Part shown: in pieces, positions 10,227 through 21,701 of the stretch
Position numbering within the stretch: the first letter of the stretch is position 1
How the letters are laid out: each line of letters begins with the position of its first letter
Source: Pardosa pseudoannulata
Taxonomy: Eukaryota > Arthropoda > Arachnida > Araneae > Lycosidae
DNA: 64,000 bases
Assembly (NCBI GenBank): GCA_032207245.1
Contig: CM063505.1
Location: 170,584,260-170,648,259, forward strand
Reading direction: 5' to 3'
The notes under the pieces: generated by a model
Seen by the model: the letters and a program-made list of their open reading frames with translations, nothing else
The model's database searches: none
What the model was told of the DNA's origin: nothing
Made by a program: the position numbers and the translations under genes

Positions 10227-12043
10227 CTGAAAGTAAAACATAAGCACTTAGTAAAATAAAAGCAGTTGAAATATCTTTTACATAAATTATTAGAAGATTA
10301 ATAGTGACATATGCATTAACTTTCTCACATATGCAGTGAGTAAATGTTTTTTAACTTTCAGCATTAAATTTAATATATATAAACAGCAATTTAAAATTAT
10401 TAAATTTAACACCTATCATAGTAACCAGAAAATGAGGAAAAAAGTACCCTGGTAATTTTTTAAAAGCTTTCCTGATATATCACAGCCAAATAGCATTTCT
10501 TCGAAATGTGCTAAAATTATGATCCAGAGGAAAATGTCTCTACGGGTGTGGGGTATATATAAGTATAATTTTAGGGATATATTAGCACACTTTTTCCATC
10601 TGGATGCACTTAATGATTTCACTACTTGTCCAATAGAGTAGTGAACTTCCCATGTCTAACATCAGTCCACATGCAGTGGGTATATTAGTTACAATTTCTC
10701 ACCCTCAAAAGTCTAAATCTTCACGTATATAAATGATACTACAAAAAGGTATGAAATGATTTTTCTAAACTTGAAATAGGATGAAAAATATCCAATTTAA
10801 CATACATAATGAATATTAATGGCGTTATTTAAAAGGGTATTGTGTAGCATTTTATATATATAAATATATATGTATATATAAAATGCATATATATATCGTA
10901 CATTTCCTTGTATAAGTCAAGAAATTTTGGGGCTTTTTAAAGACTTAAAGTGATTGTGGTGAAGGGGTCAGCTTATATACAGGTCTGTCAAACAGATGCA
11001 ATACATGCATTATTTTTTGGATGTTTTTTTGTCGTTGGCGACAAAAAGCCGCTAAATTGGCAAAAATTCATGAAAAAAGTAAAGAAAAAAATAACAGTAA
11101 AAAGTAAATAAAGTTTGTAAAAATTTTGAAATAAGAAAACAAACTGAAAAATAAATTTATGACTCATGTGTTAGAATCGCTCCAAAACAGTAATATAAAA
11201 TAGCAGATTGGCTAATCATCTAATAAACACAATTCTACATGATCTGAAAGCAATCGAATTGCAAAACATATTTTTTTTTTTTTTTTAAAAAAAAGCTTAT
11301 ACTGTTTAAATTTAAGAAAAAGTTATCTTTATATAGAACTGAAACTTATCAGCATCTAAGTAAAAGTACCACTGGTTGCATGATCTCATGGATTATGAAA
11401 TTGTGATCCATGGCAGTAATCTAGATAAGTTGTGTAAATTGTGAAATTAACTAAGACACATGAAGTTAATTAAAATTTAAATTGCAAGTTGTTTTTCTCA
11501 CCACTTTTAAAACGTGTTAAGATATGGCCCTGTATTTATCTCTGACCGATCCTGTAACTCGGTGGGATTTAAACTGGATGCTGCAGTGAAAAAGGTTTGA
11601 AAAGTGTAGGTCTAGCATTTTCATTTAAAGCAACTTGATTCAAAAATATTCCATGCATGTATACTGAGCCAATCTTAGCCACCTGAGTTTCTTGGGCTCT
11701 TCAGGATCTTATTTCATAACAAGATACAGACAAAATCGATGTTTTTAGCCAAGAAAAAGCACTTATTGTATCTGTTAAAAAATATCTTTGATTAGCTAAA
11801 ACTATAAGAACAGATCAGGGCACACTAAAAAAAATGCCTGCATGCCTCCCCCCACCATAATATATACATATATGCACACACAAACATTTACAAGTTATAA
11901 ATCTGATTGTATAGTTACTACACAGAGCACATTTATTTCCATAGAGTTCATACAAAATCTTTTCAAGTATTATAAAAACACTGAATCAATATACAATTAC
12001 TGTTTAAATAAAAATTTAAAATTTGATCAGCATATAAACTTAC
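10227..12043 (-). other. BMPR1 intron, TM to ectodomain
   Basis: AT-rich, with short TA runs near 10855-10900 and poly-T near 11271-11286. The stretches at 10905-11040 and 11520-11630 are slightly GC-richer and look like old MITE ends (for example 'aaactggatgctgcag ... ggtttgaaaagtg'), but no pair of ends can be fixed. Confidence 0.7.
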
Positions 12044-12164
12044 TAGGGCTGGCAGTTGTAGGTCTGATAACAATAGCAGGCTCTAAATATTTATTGCACA
12101 AATCTTTATTTGAACAACAAGCTATAGACTTGGGAACCACATGAGGTACTAAGTGACCTTTGCA
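12044..12164 (-). CDS. tkv: BMPR1 exon: end of the three-finger ectodomain
   Basis: This 121-nt exon starts in frame with CKGHLVPHVV and includes the closing cysteine signature CCSNKDLCN of the activin-receptor ectodomain, then a Thr/Pro-rich stem. It leaves a single A that joins TG of the next exon to make Met. The donor is a strong GTAAGTT at 12037-12043; the acceptor AG is at 12165-12166. Confidence 0.93.
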
Positions 12165-12731
12165 CTGAAATATAAAATTTATCAGCATTTCACAAAAAGT
12201 ATATATAAATACAAAAAACAAAAACTACAACTTTAGCATAAACAACATATCTTACTTTAAAACCCAAGCAATAACAGATCTTAAAGTCAAGTGAATTTAT
12301 AAATGCTAAATTTGAAGACTTGTTTTGTTTGTAAAAGAAAAGTAAACAATTCTCTTTAAGAAAAGTGCTGCAGATATATTGCATAAAAGAATTTATAAAC
12401 TAGGTTTTAATGTTTCAATGCTATATTACAAAAACTAACTCTCCCATCCCCGAAACACAACTATGAAACTAAAATGATGGTCAGAAAAAATAAATTACAA
12501 ACTTTTAATTAACATGACATGGAATTGTTAAAAGGTTTGCAGAATTTGTTTCATAAGTTATATCTGCGATGAAAGTATTTGGGTGTTACCAACATAAAAT
12601 CAAAGTTTTTATAAGAAAAGGGGTAGAATTTATAACCAGGAAAAAACAATCTTAAAATATGCATAAAAATTATACAGCAATGAAAAAATGACAGTAATGG
12701 ACAATGTAAAATTTAACTTTTTCACACATAC

Positions 12732-12919
12732 CTGCATAAAACCCCTTTCTTCAGGAGGTAAGCAACCATATGTTCTCTCATTTTCTAGAAGACCTGTTTC
12801 AGGATTATATACTTGTTCTACAGCACTGAAGCATCTGCTCTGAGGACGAGCAAGGCAGGTACCATTGGTTTGATTCTGACCAGGACATAGGCCAGCACAA
12901 TAACAAATTAAGCTTGAAA
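12732..12919 (-). CDS. tkv: BMPR1 exon: ligand-binding ectodomain, first part
   Basis: This 188-nt exon starts with two bases of a Val codon, then SSLICYCAGLCPGQ. It carries the cysteine pattern of BMP type I receptors (CYC..LC, CLARPQSRCFSAVEQ, ERTYGCLPPEE.GFMQ). NQT and NGT are two possible N-glycosylation sites. The acceptor AG (12920-12921) and donor GT (12730-12731) are clear. The split codon can only be completed by an upstream exon ending in one extra base, which the exon at 24783-24885 supplies. Confidence 0.93.
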
Positions 12920-14689
12920 CTGTAACAAAATTTATAAACAATGTATTCAAAACCATTATGCTTGCACATATATATAATACAAGATGTGAGTACCCATATA
13001 ATTTAATGTTCTGTTTAAATAAAACTTTTGCTATAGTGTCTAGTTTTGTACTCAGACAAAATTCAAGTAATTACACTTTTAAAGAATTTGTTATGGAATA
13101 CTGAAATGTGTTGATATTCAATTGCATATTAATAGTACAAGCTGAACAATTAAATACAATCATTACATAATCATAAAGTTTATTTTTACTGCTAAATTGT
13201 CTCTTTACTAATCACCAGAGAATAATAAAGAATTTATTAATCCCGCATAAGTTATCAAACTAGAATATTACAGTTTTTACGCATCTCAGAATACTAGTTT
13301 CATATGATACATATTGCATATGAGATTCACACATCATATAGTCCACACATATAATTACATAGATATAGTTCACACATCATTTCCTGATAATTCACTTTCC
13401 ATCATAAAACAATTTGTAAAAAGGTATGAAAAAACTAGTTAATTTGCCATTTTATTAAAAAATGATTAAAACTGTGATAAGTTGCACAAAATTCAAGGTT
13501 AATGTAGTAATGTTCACTATGATGTAACTGATTAAAGAAAGAAATGAAGGCATAGGAATAAAATATTCCTAAAGCTCAGCTTATAGCTTACTTTCAAAAA
13601 GTTATGGACTTTGCCGATATGTTAAAATAGAGCTTATACATTTCACAGATTCACAATTACAAGGCTATTTAAAATTGACTTAAAGCAGTAGCGTAGAGAC
13701 TTACATCCCCAAACTACTCCTTTATTAAGGGGGGCTGAATTTAGATGCATTCAATTTGAGATATTAAACAATATATTGAACAAATTTATAACTTTGTCAA
13801 ATGAAAATTATATTAACAGTAACCAAAATTGACATTCATAAGAACATGTGCAAGTGTGTACCACAACTTAACAATTGGACTGATTAGCTATCTGCAGTAC
13901 ATTTATCTCATACCCTTGTCTGAAGTAAAGGAAGTATTACATTTGTAAAAAAAAAAAACTCATGTTCAGATTTCAACAGAAGTTTTCATTTTGACCATAC
14001 CTGAATCAATTTTGACAAGTTTTGGTGTTAAGTCTAGGTACATACAAGGAAACTAATTTAACCATTCCTGAGTATACTCAAGGAGACTAGTTTCACCCTG
14101 ATGTCTGTATGTACAAATTTCGCATAAATTAAAACATGATTAACTGTAAACATTTGAAATCTTACATTTAGGGCTATAGCAGCCTTTGTGAACTTTTATT
14201 TCTAATTGTAAGCTACACTGTAGCAAAATATTACAATTTAAAATACAATAACTCTACCAGTTTTCAATATTGAAATCAAAGATATTGACGTATTCATATG
14301 CAGTTGCAACAATTTCTAAACATAGCTTTAAAAGTATTTTTAGAAGACAAAAATACAAATATATTATTTTGAACCAATTTTTTCTTTACTACTTATTACT
14401 TCCTGTATGAAATAAAATTTAATTGCAAACGATTTCAGTTTGGAATGAAAAATCTCAATATATAGGAATAGTAACTCTGCAGGTTGCCACTAAAGGGGAG
14501 AACAAGAGCCTTATTCAGACAACATTACTACCTTGAAAAATTAATATAATTCTTATGACACATCCTACAAAAGAATAAAATGTATACTTTAATGGATATA
14601 CAAGGAAATCGTGGCTATTATTTGGCATTCAGGGGGCTAATTTGATAGAAATTAATTCAATAAAACCAATTTCAAACGTGGTATAGCTT

Positions 14690-14765
14690 TCCATGCCAAG
14701 AACGGAATTCAACCCACTGACTTAGTTTCAAGAAAATATGCTCTACTCATTCGGTCATTGACAGG
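14690..14765 (-). mobile_element. Degenerate tRNA-like SINE head (family 1)
   Basis: On the minus strand 'gaccgaatgagtagagcat' resembles an A-box and 'gggttgaattcc' a B-box, followed by 'ggcatgg' as in the 37930 copy. Only the tRNA-like half is recognisable. Confidence 0.5.
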
Positions 14766-15120
14766 GATCGGCGAAGTGGGGTGGCCCAACACTTGCGATT
14801 CTCACCCCAGCCAGGACAGGTCTGGAGAATGTCACGGCCATATGGGTCCTGATAGGTGCACGATTGTCATTATCTGATTTGATTGCACCATGGACGCACT
14901 GCTTAAAGCCGATTTCACGCGACTCGCAAAACTCACATCCTCAGTGGAATTAGAAACGACAAATTCCAAAAGCGGAAACCTGCGGTCTACACAGGACCGT
15001 GACAAAGATGCGGCTGCATCAGGTGACACCGTAAAGGGCATTAGAATAGTTGGATTTTACTGGAGCACATGGGTCCAAGACCGTATCTCCAATTTGATTT
15101 GGTGAGCATTCAATGAGGGT
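14766..15120. other. GC-richer stretch, unidentified
   Basis: Clearly richer in G and C than its surroundings, with short open frames on both strands that show no domain I know. Its ends are not defined. It is probably an old mobile element; a regulatory island in the first intron cannot be excluded. Confidence 0.3.
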
Positions 15121-17394
15121 GTGCATCGTGAACTGGGGTTCTATTAAGTGACAAACATATTCTAAGTTTACAAATAAAGGGCATTAAGTAGCGAAATCCT
15201 TTAAAGAACTTCCATCGTACTATGAAAATTTACAGCGTGGCTACTGACCTACATGTTCGGTCACAATCCGATCATTAAACACGACTTATACTACAAATGT
15301 CACATTTACAAAATGACTCAACAAATTAATACTGTCAATTACCGGTTTTATCTTCCGAACTTTGTAACAGTAAATCCGAAACTTACTATCAAAATATATA
15401 ATACATACATGTTGCTAAATTAGATTCGATGTTCTCCGACAACAGTATTTCGTTTATTCGGTCACCACCCTTTTTTTATTATTTTTTTTAATTTTACAAA
15501 TGCCGAACAATTAGCGCCTAAGCCATTAGTTCACGGGCTTTCCTATACTTTTTAACAATGTTCTCATACTGAGAGAATACAACATAAATGTTCAAAAGTA
15601 ATTGGACGACTACAGTTACAAAACATAGTCCGGTGAATCCATCACCTCAACTGCTGCGCCCACCTGTAATTTTCAAATTATTTATAACAGAATAATTAAG
15701 TACCTTGAAAGGTACCGAAAATGAGCAATTTTGAATTTTCTATTAATTCCGTATCTCACTCTTAACAATTTTAACTGAATGCACGAATCATGTCTGATGA
15801 ATAATGATAGACATCTAAAATCTATGAAAAAAGTTTAAACAACTTTGAATATTACAGCATGGTCTCATTAGTAATAAAATGTTATTTTAAACATTATAAA
15901 TTGCCATTATTGTAATACATAAAAAAACTTTGATAAGAGATTTGGTGCCACAAAACAATACGGTTTAGAGAAGTTTTATAATAGATATAGCTTAGGTCAA
16001 AATTTTAGTCGATACACTAAAAAAGTAAATTTAAGTGCGAGGTATTGATCAAGAGAAATTTGCCGATCCAAATGGCAAAAATTAATAGCAGATACTTTAA
16101 AATTTAGAGAATAGTGTATTATATTGCCATCTACCTTTACTAAAAAGAAAAAAATCGCCCCGTGAGAAAAAAGAATTCTACGAACTTTATTTTAACTGCC
16201 CTTAAGAAAAAAGAGGCGTTGGGCCTTAATGGTAAAGATAATATGTCAAAACGAAGAAAAAATAACGTAAACGCTTTTCAATATCCTACTATTCGAAAAA
16301 CTAAGTTCCATATTCTAGTACAAAAAAATACATACATTTTAAGAGAAAAACGATTAAATAGATCAAAGCAGTCTAAATCACCCTGAAATAAAAACACTTG
16401 TTATTTGATATCCACTTCCTGAGCTTTTTTTCCCTCCGTTTATCAAGCGGAGCCATATCATTTTGCGTCAGAAGGTCGCCACAGTAAGAAGAAAAAAACA
16501 AGATGTGTGTCAGCAGGTAGTTGTTAAATATGATGACACAATTAGTTTTCCCCTTCTATTTTTTTTTTCATAAAACTACGGCGTGTTACAAAGGCAGATT
16601 ATTTACTTAGTCTCTACGTACTCTCTATTTTATAACAGAGCTACTGTCAAAATAAAAATCCTTAATTAAAATGAAAAATTCCTTCCACACTAATGTGCAA
16701 ACAGTGGTTACCTACTATTTTTTTTAATTGCGACCCTTTTGTATTAATTAAAAAAAAGTTCGCTATTCCCTTGATCAAAAAAAAAAAAAAAATATAGGAT
16801 ATGAAATCATTATAGGACTTCTTTAAAGGCGGGGGCTTTTATTATATACAGATTGTTAATTGCGATGATTCGGCTTCAATCTCGGTAAATTATAATTCTC
16901 AAACAGCTTTTGTCAAGGTTTATCTATGACATCTTGAGCATTTAACCTATTTTAGACTTTTTTTTTCTTCAGCTAAAAAACAGCTAAAAATCAACATCCA
17001 CAAAGGCAAGCAGAAGCAAATTGTACTAATATTCATAAGAAAGTTTTAAAACTTTAGGATACAAATGATGCATAGGACATCAAAATTGAGGCAAAAATTT
17101 CTCTTGAAATAAATCACAGTGATGAGACATTAATAAAGATAAATTAATATTTTTTCATTACCTTTATAAGCATAAAATTAAACAAATCCTAACTAGTAAT
17201 AATTCCTTTAATTTCAAATACTCTAACAACATGTGGTGATTATATTATGATAAACACAAATGAAAAAGCCAATATTTCCACTAGCAACAGAAAACTGGAG
17301 GGGCAAGATAAGGACAACTGTTTGGGGATTTTTAAAACAAGGGAGGAATAAAATGAAAATGCAATACTCAAACCCCAGAAAACATGAGAACATA

Positions 17395-17650
17395 AAGTGG
17401 TAGCTCAGTTAGGCATCAATGTCATAAATGGAGGGTCGTGGGATCTAGGCTTGAGCTGGTCAAAATCAGCCAAGTTCATTAATGGTAGCTGGGGATATTC
17501 TGCTTGGTCTCCGATTCTAAATCAACAGGACCGCAATTTGTTTGGGTTCTTACACGAAGTAACACTGACCGTCTATATGGTGATCAATAAAATGGTCAAC
17601 AAATTCAGCAGTGTTGTGTGGGCGAATGCTTAACAGGTAAGTGCTCCCAT
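17395..17650 (+). mobile_element. tRNA-derived SINE (family 2)
   Basis: It starts with a tRNA-like head, 'gtggtagctcagttaggcatc' (A-box) and 'ggtcgtgggatctaggc' (decayed B-box). It shares its body and end with 62700-63045: 'tctgcttggtc', 'ttctaaat', 'gatgcttaacag.caggt'. The two copies are strongly diverged, so the family is old. Confidence 0.6.
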
Positions 17651-18453
17651 GTTATTAATGGAAGAATGAAATACGTAGGTAGCTGAAATGAATATTATAT
17701 CTTTAAGGCTAAATAAGGTTGTGACCAAGGTGTTCAAGCTATGAGCTGAGACCACACAGAACATTTGACCTATAGATTAACTGAATTCTATTTGATACAA
17801 GGTTAATATTTTAGCTGGTCTAAACCAAACAAGCAAACATTTCATATTTAAAAAAACATTTTAGCATTATGGCTGGATATGAAGGATGAAGAAAAGCAAC
17901 TGCATGTTTGAATCAAAAGTTTTGTAGTTAAACACAAAAATTGAAACCATTCAGAATTTTATAGCATTTTAAAATTTTACCACTCAACTGCAAAGTTCAG
18001 AACCAAAAGGTGTGTGTGTGTATAATATGTTTCTAACAGAAGAAAGTTATTAAATAGTGAAAAATCCTCTAGTTATCAGTATGGGAAGGAAAAAGTATCA
18101 GTATGCTAAGGATTTGTTAAAAATACTGCTGATAATTTCAAAAGTTCAATTCTAAATTTACAGAAATGCAAGTGATGAAGTTAAAATATTACAAACAGGA
18201 TTTAAGTATTTTTTTCAACACTGAAGTTTAAGATTAGAACAATCTACAACAAGATTTTATTTAAATCAAATATGCATTCACTCAGTATGAATAACACAGC
18301 ATGAATGGCTTTTCTTTTTAACTGCATTCAACTGTTAATAGCTGATGAAAGAGTATTTTCTACTGTTTAGTGCATTCAAGCATTTGAAACCAGATGATCT
18401 CCAACCAATTTCATTAAAAAAATACATGAGATGGCTAAATTACTAGGAAATCT

Positions 18454-18461
<8 letters not shown>

Positions 18462-18490
<29 letters not shown>
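18462..18490. repeat. Poly-A tract
   Basis: Continuous A run of about 29 bases; possibly the tail of an otherwise unrecognised retroposon. Confidence 0.9.
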
Positions 18491-18492
<2 letters not shown>

Positions 18493-18956
18493 ACTCAGGA
18501 ACAAATTTTAGCAACGTATGTTTTTAATGCTATTTGCTCCTATTCATTAAGATTTGGACAACTACTATAGTAAACTGAATTTATTATGGCATGTTCACAT
18601 TATATTTTAATATATAACAAAGTAACATCAGAAAAGACTTTGCTGCTATCAGTGGGCTACTGACAGACAAGCTAAATGTTTCCAAGTGTCTTATCTTGTT
18701 TCAACCCTGATCACATTAGCCCCCTCATCACCATAACCATGAGGTGTGGTGAAATTACTGATATGTTTGTTTCTTTATCGCAATTAGCAAATCATGGTAA
18801 AAGAACATAAAGGAATCAGCATAAGCAGCAAGATTGCAGTTTTTCAAAAGAAGTTCCTGGATACCATCTTTTCTGACCCTGTGACACTTGTAGTATCTAA
18901 CGAAGAACAAATATGATGCAGATTTTACCAAATTAACAAAACAAATTTATAATGGT

Positions 18957-19121
18957 TTGGTTTGGTTTGGAGCGCTATGGTCTACTGTTTTGCACACGAG
19001 GGCTAAAGAGACCGGGACCTACAGTTTAAAGCCGATTCCGAAAGGCTACAAACATCCATGCCAGCAGCGGGATTCGAACCCACGAATTCCGGTTCCGAAG
19101 AGCAGCACTCTACCATTCAGC
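18957..19121 (-). mobile_element. tRNA-derived SINE (family 1) with 15-bp target duplication
   Basis: On the minus strand: A-box 'tggctgaatggtagagtg', B-box 'gggttcgaatcccgc', the body 'catggatgtttgtagcc...gaatcggctttaaa', and a tail of repeated CCAAA. The flanks carry the exact duplication 'caaatttataatggt' (18942-18956 and 19122-19136), showing insertion by target-primed reverse transcription. Confidence 0.92.
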
Positions 19122-19623
19122 CAAATTTATAATGGTGTTTAAGTTTTAAAATAAATTTTTATCAACATAAGTCTTCTCTCCTTTATATCTTGTGCCTATT
19201 TTACTTTGGTTTCTCAAGAGATATGGTTCATAGTTTTGAATGTGCTGTGTTATGGAATTGCCTTTTTATTCTTGTATTAACCCTCTCCTACAAAATGGCA
19301 TAATAGCACGATCATTTCAATGTTAAATATAAAACCTTTTAGTCTTAATTTAATACATAATAAACCATCCCTTGAAAAATCTTACGAACTACAGAATGAC
19401 ATTTGACTATAGTATAAAATACTTTGAAGATCCAGGTATCTAGAAGAAAATATTTAAAAATGATTTAACAAATAAACAACATTTGTATTCAACCCTGCTC
19501 ATGTTTTAAAGGTTTTGACCATGAACTATGGGTAACATTTTCTACATATAAATATAAGCTACATTTTCATTTAAACAAGGTCAAATATTAATTATTCTAA
19601 TTTGTACAGTAATGTGTGTAAGT

Positions 19624-19782
19624 TTGGTTTTGGTTTGGAGCGCTACGGTCTACTTTTTGCAACACGAGGGCTAATGAGACCGGGACCTACTGCTTAAAGC
19701 CGATACCGAATGGCTATGAACATCCATGCCAATGTGGGATTCGAACCCACGAACTCCAGTTCCGAATGCCAGCACCCTAACC
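19624..19782 (-). mobile_element. tRNA-derived SINE (family 1) with 12-bp target duplication
   Basis: Same family and orientation as the copy 0.5 kb to the left. B-box 'gggttcgaatcccac' is intact, and it is flanked by 'atgtgtgtaagt' on both sides (19612-19623, 19783-19794). Confidence 0.92.
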
Positions 19783-20922
19783 ATGTGTGTAAGTAAATAC
19801 TAAATAAAAAATGTTAAAAAATTTATTTAAGAGGAAATTTTGATATTTGTAATCTAAACCAAATATTTTATTTATGTTGGTATATCATTCACACAGCTGT
19901 GCATATTGTGCATATGTATAACATACAGGCATATTCACATATGTAATTCTCATATTTGGATGGTTTTATTTGTGACATACTGTGGAAGAAAAGATTGCAG
20001 AGCATTGATATATACACTACAGCTAAATATTTGCTAATATACAACTGAAATTTTTTTTTTGTTAAAATATTTTGAAAATAACTAAACTAAATTTATTAAA
20101 TACTAATACATTAAATATACTAAAAAGGGAAATGAGTATTTAAAAAGAAAATTTGTACATTACAATTTATTCCACTGTGCATGTCATTTATAAAATTTTA
20201 AATTGAAGGTGAAAATCAGGATGTAAAACACATAACAAAAACCGAAAAAAATAACATTTTACGTTAAGAGAATAAATAAGTATATTTTCAATCTTTGTTC
20301 AACTGACTAAAAGTTGACTAATGTAGCTTGTGCTTCTTAAACTTTTCAAAGTTACGGTGTTTTCTTAATATATTCCCCATGAAGTCACCCACTCCCCACA
20401 CAAAACAGGAGGGGGGCAATCTTTTAAGAAAAGACCAAGATCATTGCATTTTCATAAGAAAGTCATAAAAAAAAAGGGTGACTATAAGTCATTAAATTTG
20501 AAAGAGTCAAAAAGTGACTAACATGCATGCTGCCACATAAGTAGAGTCTACCCGAGTTGATAGAAAAAAAAAAAAAAATACAGAAAATCACTAGTTAAAG
20601 ATATTGAAAATAAACTAGTGAAATCAGTATTTCTGATAAAGAAATGCTTACTGATCTAGTACAATGCAGGGGTGGGTGGATGGGTGAAACATACCTTTTT
20701 CTAAGTATCGAAATTTTTTTCATAATAAAATCTGCGATCATAAACAAAATGATACTTAGACGAAAGAACATAATATCTTGTATAAACACTGAATAAAATT
20801 TTAAACAAATGTCAAATATTTTATATGAAGTTTTGTATTATTTCAGATTCTCCCTCTTACAAACATACTACTTTAATCACCCACAATCAAATAGCTTTGG
20901 TTTGGAGTGCTATACTCTACTG

Positions 20923-21701
20923 CAGAGGCGGGCAAAAGCTGGCCTGCGGGACAGATCCGGCCTTTTCGCTTACTTCATTCGGCCCAATGAAAAATCCTCC
21001 ATGAAATTTTTAAATCTCTTATATGCAATTTTGTTGAAATTAACAGTATTTATATGCTAATGTACAACATATATTTGTGAAAGAACTTTTTTGGTGCATG
21101 AAAAATAAATATTGATCACTAACTACTGATGAAAATCTACACTCAGTATTAAGGACTGATTTAGATCCAAATTTTGAAGAAATAATATCAAATGAACATT
21201 CCAGATTTCAAGTCTCGCATTAACTAAAACTACTCTATTTTAACAATTGATGTTTATCTTTTCTTTTTATAACTATTTACTATTATATTTACAAAATGTA
21301 ATATAAATATAAAAATGTAATAACTATGATCAAAATAAAATTTGTATCATTAAGATATAAATAACAAAATAAAATATTTTATTAACTGATTTATTTAATG
21401 ACCATTAATTTATATAATGGATCATATTTCTTTAAAAATTATGTGACATTTTACTGGGCACAAATTGTTCGCTAAGTAAAACAATTTATTATTACTATCT
21501 TTTATTAACTGTCAAATTTCTCTGTCCAAATGCTTTAAAATGATACTTAGTGTTTTTGTCAAAAAAATTTCTTGGGCGGGGAAAAAAAACTCCACCCAAA
21601 ACATTCGCGTGTGCACAGCATACATGGTATAGTCCTCTGGCCCGGGAGACATTTTGAAAATTTTATTTTGGCCTACGCTTAAAAGTATTTGCCCACCCCT
21701 A
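20923..21701 (+). mobile_element. Non-autonomous hAT element inside a SINE
   Basis: The termini are CAGAGGCGGGCAAA and, inverted, TAGGGGTGGGCAAA. An exact 8-bp target duplication CTCTACTG lies at 20915-20922 and 21702-21709, fitting the hAT target preference. The interior keeps only a transposase tail. An internal CAGG/GGCCTG-rich left end resembles elements annotated elsewhere as hAT/Charlie-like. Confidence 0.9.
21068..21226 (+). pseudogene. hAT transposase C-terminal fragment
   Basis: In frame around 21120-21226 the translation gives DENLHSVLRTDLDPNFEEI and HSRFQVSH before a stop. This pattern (ENLHSxLR...P.F..I...Q.SH) is typical of the last residues of Charlie-like hAT transposases. All catalytic parts are missing. 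Confidence 0.65.

Noticed and set aside
11842..12144. 100-codon plus-strand frame
   Set aside because: It is antisense to the BMPR1 ectodomain exon at 12044-12164 and has no domain.
14832..15105. Overlapping frames of about 70 codons on both strands
   Set aside because: Neither shows a known domain; frames on both strands are expected in GC-richer DNA with few stops.
15600..15665. Alternative first BMPR1 exon near an ATG on the minus strand
   Set aside because: The frame closes after eight codons and has no hydrophobic segment or donor in the needed phase.
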